From Pratylenchus scribneri (Eukaryota; Nematoda; Chromadorea; Rhabditida; Pratylenchidae): a stretch of DNA of 64,000 nt. The translations under genes were made by a program, and so were the position numbers. Below, in pieces: positions 1 through 10,884 of this stretch. How positions within the stretch are numbered: the first letter of the stretch is position 1; every line of letters begins with the position of its first letter. The notes beneath the pieces are model-generated. The model saw nothing but the letters and a program-made list of their open reading frames with translations. It did not search any database and was not told the origin of the DNA. The stretch covers positions 186,001-250,000 of the forward strand of contig JAQSEB010000069.1 of assembly GCA_030063045.1 (NCBI GenBank), in the 5' to 3' direction.

Positions 1-158
1 AAATGGAAAACAATTGGAGTTTGGAAGCAAATGGACTTTCTATAAATTTACCCTTGGAATTTTGGAGTAAATTATGCCATAGCAAAATAAAAATGATGTT
101 TCTTTTAAGGTTTATTTTAATGCCCAAAGGAAAAAAACCCACGGAGATTCTATAAATT

Positions 159-622
159 AGGGTTAATTCCCTGCATGCGGGGAATGAAAAGCGGGGAACG
201 GGGAGAGCGAGGAATCAGGGTGCGAGGAATAGAATGGGGAGGCTATCTCAAAATTCCCTCGAGGATTCCCCGCTCCGTTCACCTCTGGGGTACTGTAAAA
301 TTTTTTAAAATTTTTTACTCAAATTTAAAAATTCACCAAAAAAATTTTTTTAGACTTTTTTTTTCTGTATTAAAATTCTTTCAATTATCTTATTTGTTTC
401 TGAATGACCATGTTGAACAGTATTCTCATTTTCAAAATACAAAAATCCGGCATACGTATCCAAAAAAATTGGCAGAAATCCGGTGTAAAATAAGGATTGC
501 GGGGAGACAGGGAATCGATGTGCGGGGAACGGGGAATGCGGGGAATCAGGGTCCGGGGAACGGGAAGAGGAATTTGCCCAAAATCCTTGCGGATCCCCGC
601 CCCGGAAACGGGGAATTAACTT
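159..622. mobile_element. Small inverted-repeat element, G-rich interior
   Basis: The ends carry the inverted repeat GTTAATTCCC (162-171) and GGGAATTAAC (611-620). The 11-bp direct repeat TTCTATAAATT flanks it at 148-158 and 623-633, and the same sequence is single in the unbroken copy near 1985-1996. The interior is many short runs such as CGGGGAACGGGGAATG on both sides of an AT-rich middle. No coding capacity. The duplication length suits a Mutator-type or related DNA transposon, but the superfamily is not proven. Confidence 0.7.
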
Positions 623-647
623 TTCTATAAATTTGCCTTTGGGCTCA

Positions 648-1574
648 CAAGGGAAGTACCCGAGGTGACCGTGAGATTTTGGAATGAAACCTGTTAAAAA
701 TTATAGATTATATATGGGTTTATTTGGAAAATTTTAATTTTAGCTGCCAAATGAGTCATCTTGGTCCGATATGGCCATAAAATCGGATTTATCGGCTATT
801 TTGGCCATAACTCACGGCTCATTTTATAGTTGACCAAAAATTATGAACTAAACGTCATTTTGTAGAGAATCTTACGGGCTACAATAATGGTAAATGTTTT
901 CTAGGCCGAAAATTTTTTTTGAATTTTTTATTGATTTTTTTCAAAATATGGCCAATTTGGCCACTTTTCAATTGGCCATAACTCGGTTAGAAGGCAAAAT
1001 TGCGTCATAGTCTATTTATGTTTTTTGATTATTATATCATAAAGTATTTTTGTGCAAATTTTCAGATTTTTTCGTTAACTTGAAAATTCTAGGTATTTTG
1101 CCCATCATAGGCCTAGCATTGTGAAATTGCAAGAATTTTCAAGTTAACGAAAAAATCTGAAAATTTGCACAAAAATACTTTATGATATAATAATCAAAAA
1201 ACATAAATAGACTATGACGCAATTTTGCCTTCTAACCGAGTTATGGCCAATTGAAAAGTGGCCAAATTGGCCATATTTTGAAAAAAATCAATAAAAAATT
1301 CAAAAAAAATTTTCGGCCTAGAAAACATTTACCATTATTGTAGCCCGTAAGATTCTCTACAAAATGACGTTTAGTTCATAATTTTTGGTCAACTATAAAA
1401 TGAGCCGTGAGTTATGGCCAAAATAGCCGATAAATCCGATTTTATGGCCATATCGGACCAAGATGACTCATTTGGCAGCTAAAATTAAAATTTTCCAAAT
1501 AAACCCATATATAATCTATAATTTTTAACAGGTTTCATTCCAAAATCTCACGGTCACCTCGGGTACTTCCCTTG
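648..1574. mobile_element. Near-perfect 927-bp palindrome (foldback element)
   Basis: Two arms of about 440 bp (648-1090 and 1132-1574) are reverse complements with almost no mismatch, around a loop of about 41 bp. The ends read CAAGGGAAGTACCC and its complement. The trinucleotide TCA occurs on both sides (645-647 and 1575-1577) and fits a 3-bp target duplication. The related unbroken repeat near 2000-2020 lacks this block. No reading frame of note. The high arm identity suggests recent insertion or arm correction. Confidence 0.85.
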
Positions 1575-1904
1575 TCAGGGGTAAATTAGGAGAGAGGTGA
1601 ATTGATTTATCCGCCTGCAGCAGCAGCAGAAGAGCGTCATTTTGGGGAATTATTGAAAGGAATTGAGGAGTGAAGTGGTGAATTTGATTCGTGGTCATTG
1701 AAAATATTTTAACATAAAATTTTTCTTACGATATTATTGATGAAAATAAATATTTTGGCAAATTAATTTTGTGGACAATTACTCAGTTCGAAGAATTATA
1801 TCGGAATATCGGAGGTAAAGCTTTTTTTTTAATTTGCCAAGTTTATGGCCTTAAAATATGCCACAAATTTTTTTTACCAATTATTTTCTATTTTCGCAGT
1901 GAAG

Positions 1905-2110
1905 ATTTTCATCTCATAGCAAAAAAATGAGTCTCTCTTTTTTAAAGGTTTAATAATGCCCAAGGGAAAAGAACCAATGGACATTTCTATAAATTCGCCC
2001 TTTAGGGCAGGGTTTGGGGCAAATTAGGATGGGGGGAATCGATTTATCCCCCTAGAGCGTCGCTTTGGGGAATTATTGAAGGGGGAAGAGTGAAGGTGGG
2101 TGAATTTGCT
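1905..2110. repeat. Dispersed repeat, copy without insertions
   Basis: This AT-rich stretch (ATAGCAAAA, then AATGCCCAA, then TTTCTATAAATT, then a G-rich run and GGGGAATTATTGAA) is an uninterrupted copy of sequence that also spans 1-159, 623-647 and 1575-1680. There it is broken by the two elements at 159-622 and 648-1574. It serves as an empty-site reference for both insertions. No gene is seen in 1-2871. Confidence 0.7.
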
Positions 2111-2314
2111 TGGTGGTCATCGGCGGAGAGCTGCTGAAGGGCTGTTGGGCTGAATATCCATTCTCAAAAATCCCCCAAATGACAATGACCTACCATCCCA
2201 TCCCCTTCATCCGCCCCTTCTTCCAAACATTCCAATTTCAACCCTTTGGGGGATTTGTCTAATAACGGGGAAAGGGAAAGAGTAGGGGGGATATGGTATG
2301 GAATGAATAAAAGG

Positions 2315-2698
2315 GGTCAGTGGAAAAGTGGTCAGTGGGGAAAACTGGTCAGTACGGTAAACTGGTCAGTGGGGAAAACTGGTCAGTACGGTAAACTGGT
2401 CAGTGGAAAAGTGGTCAGTGGGGAATTTTTTTTTAGGTAGACAAACCGTAAGTATTATACTTAAATCGATGCAATTCGGATAGCTAGGCATCAATTAAAC
2501 ATTAGTTTCCTATAATGGTTCGAAAATATACAAGTTAGAACATTTTTAAACTCATTTCTTTACTGACCACTTTTCCACTGACCGGTTTACCGTACTGACC
2601 AGTTTTCCCCACTGACCAGTTTTCCGTACTGACCAGTCTTCCACTGACCATTTTTCCTCACTGACCAGCTTTCCTCACTGACCAGTTTTCCGGGAACC
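2315..2698. mobile_element. Foldback element with tandem GGTCAGTGG arms
   Basis: The left arm (2315-2425) is a run of units like GGTCAGTGGGGAAAACT. The right arm (2567-2698) holds the same units inverted (CCACTGACC). The 9-bp direct repeat AATAAAAGG flanks it at 2306-2314 and 2699-2707. No coding potential. The layout (tandem-repeat arms, unique middle, 9-bp duplication) resembles Drosophila FB elements. Confidence 0.85.
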
Positions 2699-2871
2699 AA
2701 TAAAAGGTGAATGTATTCGATTTAAGATTTTGTCATGGTATCATTTATCCGGTGATTAATAAAGAAAAAATAATTGAATTCGCATAAAATAATATAATTT
2801 CAAATTTCTTTCATTGTTAAAAACTAAAATAATTCTTAAAACACCACAATATGTCATTTCCCGTTCACATT

Positions 2872-5800
2872 TTATTTCACTTCTTCGTTTCCTTTTGTTG
2901 GTGCACTTCCTTTTCCTGCACCAAGGTCGCGTTTGGCATTGGCATCCGCCGGTGAAGAAGATGAGCCACCAACAAATCGGCCGATAAATGGAATTTTTCC
3001 GAAAAATTGACCCCAACTTTCTTTTTTCTTATCATCCGAAACAGTAGACCCACAAGGAGAATGGGATCCATGGCCACCAGCAGATGATGATGGTTGAGCA
3101 GTACGCTGATTATCTGTGAAAAGAATGATTAATTTTTTTTATTTTTTAATGTTTATATATTTCTTTTATTTTTTTTTTAAATTCTAATTTATAATAATAT
3201 TCAATTTAAAATAATTAATTTGATTTAAATTAATTTTGATTATCAAAAAATAATTACAGGAAGAATTCTTGCTGGTGCGGCTTGGTGCATTGCGATTGCA
3301 GTTTCCGTGTATTGGCGCTAAAATAAACAAAATAATTGACATAAAATTTTCCAAATTTGAAACTTGCCTGCGAATTTTGACCTCTTTTTTCTGCATTCAT
3401 AAATTTTTTGATTTGTTCACCAGACAAAGGCAAGTTGATCAACTCTTCCATCAATTTTTTGATGCCATCCGGTGTCATTTCTTCCTGCTGCTGCTGTTGG
3501 GCATTCTCTTGTCCAGCAGTAAATGAATTTTTCAAAATTTCGCGTTCACTTCGATAGGCTTCCAAAGAATTCTGAAAAAATGGAATTTTTATTTTTATAT
3601 CTAATTTCATTAACTAACCTTTAACAAATCGAGACGCCGATTATCTTTAAGCAGTTCATCTTCACGTTCCACCTCATTTATTTGGATTTTCAAATATTCT
3701 TCAACTCCATCGTTAATTGCAACAATGGAATTTTTCTTCAAATAAATGCCGGCTTGTGCAGCAACATAATTGATGAATTTTTGTTCTTCCTCATATTGCT
3801 TCACTTTCTTTTTCACTTCCTCAATTGCTTTCTGTTTAATCGCTTTTTTGTTGGCATTTTCGTCCAACATTTTCCTCACATTTTTGTCCTCAACATAATC
3901 CGACTTTGTCACCACCAAATAATAAATGTGCATATGCATAGTCCAGTCGCATCCACATTCCTGGAATAAATGCATAATGAAAAATAAATGGATAAAAAGA
4001 TGGATTGATATAAGTTTAATTGAAAAAAGGGTAGGGTATTATGGAAGTGTTTAAGTCAAAATTGCAAGAATAAATACAAAAAATCAGAATTACTTTCAAG
4101 AACATATCGTATGTTTGAAGAATTGCAAATTTTAATTTAGATATAATAAAATCTTTTTAAACAAAATTAGGCAATAAAAATTTGCCTATAACCAGAGATG
4201 AGTTGGGCCCGGCCCGGCCTGGGCCGGGCCGATATTTTTCGGCCCGGTTACTGTACGGGCCGGGCCGGGCCGATTCTCGATCGGCCCGGGCCGGCCCGAT
4301 GGGCCCGAAGCATATGATTTTTGAGAAAAATAAATAAATTTGACTATAATTTTTGTAAAAAAAATGAATTTATATTTTTGAAGGGAATAATATTTGCTAT
4401 TTTTCTTCATTTAAAATTTTTTACTTGAAAAATTTTTTTAAATTTTTCATTTTAAAAAATTTTTTTTTTAAATTTTGAGGAAAAAATACTGTAACCAAAG
4501 CCCGGGCCGGGCCGGGCCGAAAATTTTGGGCCCGATTACTGTACGGGCCGGGCCGATCGAGGGTCGGCCCGGGCCGGGCCGGCAAAAGTCGGCCCGAAAC
4601 TCATCTCTGCCTATAACATACAATAATTCATGCATTACTTACTTTACATTTGCCATTCAAACGATTGATTGCAACACATCTGAAAATACCAGCATTTCCG
4701 GGCTCATTTCTCGGAATTCCATTCAAATAGCAATTGCAAGCATCGTGGCAACTTTTGTAGATTTTCTCTGGTAGGCCATCCTTATTTAGCCTTGCTTCAC
4801 AACTTTTACTATTGCAAACGGTACGAGGATAATCCAACTCTTCTGGTTCACAATAAATGCGTTTGACTTTGAGCTGAGATTCGAAATCGATCGCCTCTGT
4901 ATCAAGCTCTTTAAGACGTCCTTCTTGATTTTGAATACTGACAATGTTCGTCTTAAAAATTAATTTTTATTGAATTAATTATAAATAATATAGTAAAATT
5001 AAATTTACTTGAATATCCTTGCTAATCACAGCCAATGGTTTGGACAATGTGAGAATAATATGTCGGGCCTCATTCAATGAAATGGTTTCCTTCGTGCAAT
5101 GTGGTACCAAACAATCATTCATATAGTTGAGGAGTCGATCAAATTCTTGATGAGAGTGACGCCAACTTTCGGAAAAATTTTTGTGATCTTCTTCGGTGAA
5201 TTTAAAATTCGCTTTGAAGGCACACAAAAATCGGAAGGCCTTAAATATGAATATTTTTATAATAAAACAAAATTTATTACCTCATTGTCCACACAAAAAA
5301 CATTTTCCTTCTTCAATTCAATGCGTGTTTCAGTCTTTTGCGACAATTCCTCCAATTGAATTTTGAGCGGTTTCAATGTATCACCTTATTAGGCAAAATA
5401 ACATTTGTTTATATCATTTTTTTTATTAAATTTTTACCTGGTCGATAAAGTGTTCCACGAGAATTGGTAAAGCAAAAAACAATGTTCTTGGCGGCATTTC
5501 GATGTAAACTGGCCAACAATTCTTGAAGGCAATAGCGAAAAATGGTGTCCAGCCTGGCCTCATTTGGCTTGAGCAAAATGCAAATGCAATCAATATGCTC
5601 CAGGTTGGAAATATAGCTTATAATGTTGTTCACATTCTCCTTGTCTTGCTCAATTCCTTTGGTGTCTCCAATGCCAGGGGTGTCGATTATGAGCAGGCGG
5701 CCACCTTTATTGTAAAAAATATTTATCAAATTAATAATATTGCTCAAATATACCTTTGATTCCTGCGAAAATATGTCCCTTTGGATATTTGGTGCTGGAA

Positions 5801-6693
5801 TCGGCGCCGGAAAAATTTTCATTGATGTCCTCAATTGGATTTTTGCAATCAACACAGTCCAACTCCGAGTGAACACCATGTTGACAAATTTTAATTGGAA
5901 CTGATTCAAATTGATCATTCGTCAATGAAAACTGAGCCGGAATCAAGCAATTTGGTTTTTCGGCCTAAAAATAAAAATTTATTTGAATATATTTAAAATT
6001 TAAATAAATCAAATTTTATATTATTTATTATATTTTTACATCCGCCATTTAAAATCACTATACCTGCAATGCGTCTTCCATTGTTTGGAAAGTGATTTGA
6101 TTGGCCAGAGCATTGATCCAAGTGGATTTCCCGACACCGGTTTGGCCAAGAATCAACAAATTCTTCTCCTTGAATTTTTGAAAACGCAGCAAATGAGCAG
6201 CCAATTTATTTGATTCGAACTGGACAAATTCATCAGGGCCACGGGAAGAGTGGGCTTTGCAACGAAATTTCAATTCACCAATTGGACCAGAGCCACAATC
6301 GCAAAAAAAGAGTTTGATTGGCGACTAAAAAGTTAATTAAATTATTAATACGTAAATCAACCAACTTTATCCTTTGGCATTATATAATGAATCAATTTAC
6401 TACAATCATCGCATTCCCAATGATAATCTCTCCGAGGGCAACGACCGGATCCACCATCACCAACAATTTCACTGGCCAATGGGCAAGGTAACTTAAATGG
6501 AAAATAGTTGAAAGAAAAAAGTTTGAAAAATGTTAATTACCTCCAATGGCATCACATTTAATTCAGTCGTATTGGTCGGTCGTCCTTTTAAGATTGATGC
6601 GTCCCTGATTCGAGCGATGCATGTGTTCAATTTGCGTTCAAATTCCTCCTTGTCCTCTATTTCCAATCCAAGCAAACTTTTGGTCAAATCCAT
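2872..6693 (-). CDS. P-loop GTPase-like protein with Cys-rich segments
   Basis: Twelve exons, high to low: 6541-6693, 6366-6491, 6064-6324, 5754-5964, 5438-5704, 5281-5384, 5009-5239, 4643-4951, 3619-3960, 3364-3571, 3258-3317, 2872-3113. The product is 837 aa and every junction keeps phase. The P-loop GQTGVGKST lies near residue 154 and the switch-type motif DTPGIGDTKG near residue 260; FTNSRGTLYRPGDT follows where a G4-like element is expected. The segment before the P-loop contains CDCGSG and CDDCSK (possible metal binding). A later block has a run of cysteines ending in CGCDW and HMHIYY, then a charged helical stretch and a Ser/Gly/Lys-rich tail. I recall this arrangement from uncharacterised metazoan and fungal GTPase-like proteins, not a named GIMAP or septin. 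The role is unknown; nucleotide binding is inferred. Exons 10-12 are the least certain because two donors compete. Confidence 0.8.
4193..4609. mobile_element. hAT-type MITE, GC-rich, in intron of GTPase gene
   Basis: The ends are CAGAGATGAGTT and AACTCATCTCTG. The 8-bp direct repeat CCTATAAC flanks the element at 4185-4192 and 4610-4617. A CAG start with an 8-bp duplication is the hAT signature. The outer thirds are made of GGGCCCGGCC and GGGCCGGGCC runs, with an AT-rich centre. It lies in the intron between exons 8 and 9 of the GTPase gene and leaves the coding sequence intact. Confidence 0.9.
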
Positions 6694-6910
6694 TCTTTTG
6701 TTTTTAGGAAGAATTTAAAATGTATTGACAAAATGAAAATCTAAAATAATTAAAATTTATGTATTATGTATGAATATGATGATTGATGAAATTGATTCAA
6801 TGTTAATTAATTTTATTTAAATAGAGAAGAAATTTTATTTTAAAATAAAAATGATTTTTTGGAATTTGGAAATAATATTGCAGTGAAAGACAGGCGAATG
6901 GAGAAAATTG

Positions 6911-6922
6911 CCTTTTATATAG
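6911..6922 (-). promoter_or_regulatory. Candidate TATA box
   Basis: CTATATAAAAGG on the minus strand, about 220 bp upstream of the GTPase start codon. The same 12-bp string stands upstream of the papain-like gene at 44879-44890. Confidence 0.4.
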
Positions 6923-8118
6923 CATCAAATAAGAGAAGAATGGCGAAAGTATTTAAATAATCCTAGGGTATTTCAATGAAGGACAATGACATTTCTGAAC
7001 AAAGGAAACATCTCATTGTCATTTGCCATCTGCAACTGACCCATCCTTTTCGCATTTTTGTAATAATGTTTCCGCATAATGCAGGAAAAATTACCCTTTA
7101 TTAGATGCCGATAAATTTGGATTGGTAGTTTGATTTTAAATTGAAAGGATTGACTTGAAGGGTGAGGAAAAGAGAAAACTCTGACCTCTTCGCCCTTTTC
7201 ACTTGTGCATGTGCGCTGTTTTCAGCGGACGTTGGGAAGATTGGAAGGAAGAATGGCTGTTGCCGGCCTTTCCCTTAATCCTCCGCTGCTTCCTTCACCT
7301 TTTGATTGGCTTGGGAATTGGATTGCTGAGACAAGCAGCAATTTGGAAATGTTTTGGAAATTGAGAAGTATAAGAATATGAATGTTTTGCTTGTCCCAAA
7401 ACAATCACACTTCTTACACATATCCCATTTGCCAACTGCACCTGAGTGGCCCCATCCTTTTCATATTTATGCAGCATTTAAAAGAAAATAAATATTCCCA
7501 AACAAATGTAGCAAACACAAACCGATAAATGATGATTCAAGGGGACTTTAAAAAAACTAGGCACAATTAAATATAAAACAACAATAAATGCGAATCATCC
7601 GCCGATAGAGACAGAGCCTGCGGCAAGCGCAAGGAAATATATTTGTGAATCTGTGAATGGTTGCACGATGTCTTCCAACTTTTTATTTAAGTGTTTTTAA
7701 AGTCATTCATCTTCTTTTTATATAAGTAGACTACCTTCCATTTCATCACCAATTTATTTATGTAAATATTAGTTATTTTACTTTTCTTTATTGGTAAAAT
7801 AATAATGTGTTTTCGAATTTTTTGTTAATTTAAGATTATAATTAGAATCTAAACGCAAATTCTCAACTGATATTCTACCTTATCATTTTGTTTTTAATTT
7901 CCTCTTGACCAAATTAACGTGCCGATGCATTTTCCAATATCAAGCAATAGAATTGTGCTGAACACCAACCCAAATGCTAATGATGGACAAAACAATCGTG
8001 ACAGAGTAATTTAATTAATTTTCATATAGGGGGAACCGATATCAGCAGATATGCTGAGAATTTTTCACACACTGACTAAAATTATATAATTTTGGATAAA
8101 ATACTTTTTGGTAAACGT
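6923..8118. other. Gene-free stretch
   Basis: No conserved reading frame is supported. Short open frames at 7222-7477 have no family signal and unlike composition. The stretch probably holds upstream regions of the two flanking genes. Confidence 0.5.
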
Positions 8119-8335
8119 TGATGTGAAAAATCAAAAATGTAATTTTGGCTGTGAAACAAAAAAATTAAAAATGTATTTTTGGATGTGAAACACAAAAATT
8201 AAAATGTATTTTTGGATGTGAAACACAAAAATCATTTCAATGCGAAAACACAAAAATGTATTTTTGGATGCGAAAACACACAAATGTATTTTTGGAAGTG
8301 AAACACAAAAAATAAAAATGTATTTTTGTAAAATT
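8119..8335. repeat. Tandem repeat, about 35-38 bp unit
   Basis: About six imperfect units of AAAATGTATTTTTGGATG followed by GAAACACAAAAAT lie directly upstream of the LITAF-like gene. Confidence 0.8.
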
Positions 8336-8438
8336 TTAAAAAATGAAATAAATAAAATTGCTTTGAGAAAATCGGTTTCCTCTGGACAATATAATACAAA
8401 AATAATAATTATTAATCAACGATTTTTTCAAGGAATTC

Positions 8439-9326
8439 ATGGGAATTCAAAGGCAACAATATTCTGTTTCTTCAAAGCCAATGGAAAAGCATTGTGAACA
8501 ATGTGACGAAATTGTATGTTTTATTAATTTTTTAAAATTTACATAAAAATCAAAGGTGACAACTTCAATTCGATATGTGGAAACTCCAATTCATTGGCTT
8601 TTAATCCAATTCCTGAAACTCTTTGTGCGACTCTCAATTCTGGGATTTGTCTGCTCTTTTGCTGCTCTTTTCCTATTTTCAACATTGCTTTGGCTCGATC
8701 GCAACTTTCTGAATTGGCTGCCATTCCATATTTACGAAATGATTTATTTCCGCCTAATCCCATATTCCTTGTGGGCTTTCATCCTCTTTTCCATCTTACG
8801 CATCATTACATGGGCACTTTTCCCAAATGGAACGAAAAGTCTCCAATCTGCAGGAAAAATGCTGAAGGTAATTTTTTTTTTCACAAATATTAAATTTTTA
8901 TAGAAAAATAAAAACATAAAAGCATCAAAAAATAATTTTAAAAAATTATCATCACTTATTTTTTTCTCATTTTTTTAGAATGTTGAACATCATTGCCCAC
9001 AATGCGGAAAATTTCTGGCTGTTTATAAATTTTCGTGGGATCCATTTGTCGGCAATTTTCACTTCCAATTGGCCCCAATTCTTGGTTGGCTCGGTTTTGG
9101 ACCAATTCGAACGGAACACAATTTGCGCACCGAACATCATTTTCATATGGATGAATTGATGGCAAACATCAAAATTGCAATTCCAGTGGAATTTCATGCA
9201 AAGTTGGATAAAATTATTACGGAACATATGGTCAAAATTGATGCCAATCACAACATTGAACATGATGTCCATATGGAGAGACCGGTTGAAGTCGAACATG
9301 GTCTTGGTGGTTGCAATATTATGTGA
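8439..9326 (+). CDS. LITAF-domain-like membrane protein
   Basis: Three exons: 8439-8513, 8556-8867, 8979-9326, giving 244 aa. Exon 1 ends in HCEQCDEI and exon 2 begins VTTSIRY, which restores the N-terminal half of a LITAF zinc-binding knuckle. Exon 3 begins NVEHHCPQCGKFLAVYK, the second half (HxCPxCG). LITAF proteins sit on the cytosolic face of late endosome or lysosome membranes through a short hydrophobic segment between the two knuckles. Here that segment is about 100 residues with two long hydrophobic stretches, much longer than the usual 20-odd residues. The C-terminal tail (about 95 aa) is His-rich and not typical. The start is the only ATG before the knuckle in frame. An AG just before GAATTCATG could be a trans-splice site, which is inference. 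Confidence 0.75.
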
Positions 9327-10884
9327 AGGAATTGGATGAAAAGTCCGGATTTATTGAAGACGATATTTTTGATAATATTTTTTTAAATGACTGATAAAGG
9401 AAATGCTTGGAATATTTTCAATTCACATGATAATAAATTTGATTTATTAAATAAATGGCAATTGTTTGAGAATTATCTGTGTCATAAAAAATATTTCATT
9501 TTAAAACTATTATAAATTTTTAAATTCGAAAATTCATTACAAATCGATGAAAAAATAGATTAATTTTGATATCAAAACAAAATACTCTCTACAAGATGAA
9601 CTTAATCAAATGTAATAAAATAATTTTTTTATTAATAAATTTAAATATGCTGCTGATTGGAAATACACGAAATTCTGAAAAACAAAGAAAAATTAGTTGA
9701 AGAGAAATAATTTTAATATTAAAATATTCTACACGACAGCAGAAATAGTTCAATCTGCTGATGGAATAAAAAAATATTTTATTAATAGATTGAAATATTG
9801 TTGATGTCTGACTTGCTCTGCACTCGTCACCTAGCAAACAACATTCTCCTTGTGGGCCCGCTTCAGATTATAAGTAAAAAGCAGCAAGTTGGAGTTTTCA
9901 AAAAACATAAAAGACAAACAAGAAGAAGGAAACGACGATTTCATAATTTTTAAAGATGAAAGAAATTATTATTTTCTGCGAAATTCATTTTTTTTTCTTA
10001 TTAAACCGGATAAATGATGCAAAAATTGACAATATTCCAAAATTGAATTCGGCCAATACTTATTCATAATAGTCCGGCGCAATTTTATAAGAATATTTTT
10101 CTTTGTTCATCAATCAAAAAAGCACAAAGTTCATCCTCAAGTCTTAACTCTAGCAAAAAAATATTTGAATATTAGCTCGAGGCAATTTTCCCAACGCCAA
10201 ATCCTCCATCATCATGGGCAATGCACATCCATTCCCCAATATTCAAAATGGACGCCAATATTTGGGTCATTTTTATTCCCTTCCAATTCCAATTTTACCT
10301 TCTCTTTTTATTCCAATTTGAATAAATCAGACAGAGCTTAAATCTGTGTTACTGTCTTTTTTTCAGAATTTGTCTTTATTAGGAGTAAAATTGCTGAAAA
10401 AGGGACCGGATTTTTAGGTCACAAAAATCGCAAAATAGGTTCTTTCGGGAAAGTTGCCAAAAATAGTAGGTTTCAAAGCCCAAAATAGGTGATTTTTGCC
10501 TTTTTATTACATTTTTACCCTCAAAAAGTGCCAAAATAGGTAAAAATAGGTCAAAATATTTTCGTCAAAAACATGGAAAAATACACAAAAACATCATTTA
10601 TGCGATTTTCTCATCAAATCTGATACAAACAAAAATAGGTCAAAACTAAAAATCCGGTCCATATTGCTGAAAAATTAATCGTTTTTCATCTTCTCCAATT
10701 GATCCCATTTGTTTCCCATTTTCTTTGGCCAAGAATTTTTCGCATAATCCTTGAATTATTTTTTTAATTTTTAAATCTCATTAAAATTCATTTCAATTTC
10801 AATTTTTTTTCCATTAAAAATATTTCCAGATTAACAAATTTGCATAAAATTTTCATCCAATTTTCAAAAAATTATTCTACAAAA
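9327..10884. other. Intergenic stretch with one small element
   Basis: No gene recognised. It contains the inverted-repeat element at 10402-10662, otherwise AT-rich unique sequence. Confidence 0.5.
10402..10662. mobile_element. Small inverted-repeat element with AAAATAGGT units
   Basis: Ends GGACCGGATTTTTAG (10403-) and CTAAAAATCCGGTCC. The 12-bp direct repeat ATTGCTGAAAAA flanks at 10390-10401 and 10663-10674. The interior repeats AAAATAGGT. No coding potential. Confidence 0.8.

Noticed and set aside
7222..7477. Short open frames on the minus strand
   Set aside because: No motif, no splice partners and overlapping frames of equal length; likely chance.
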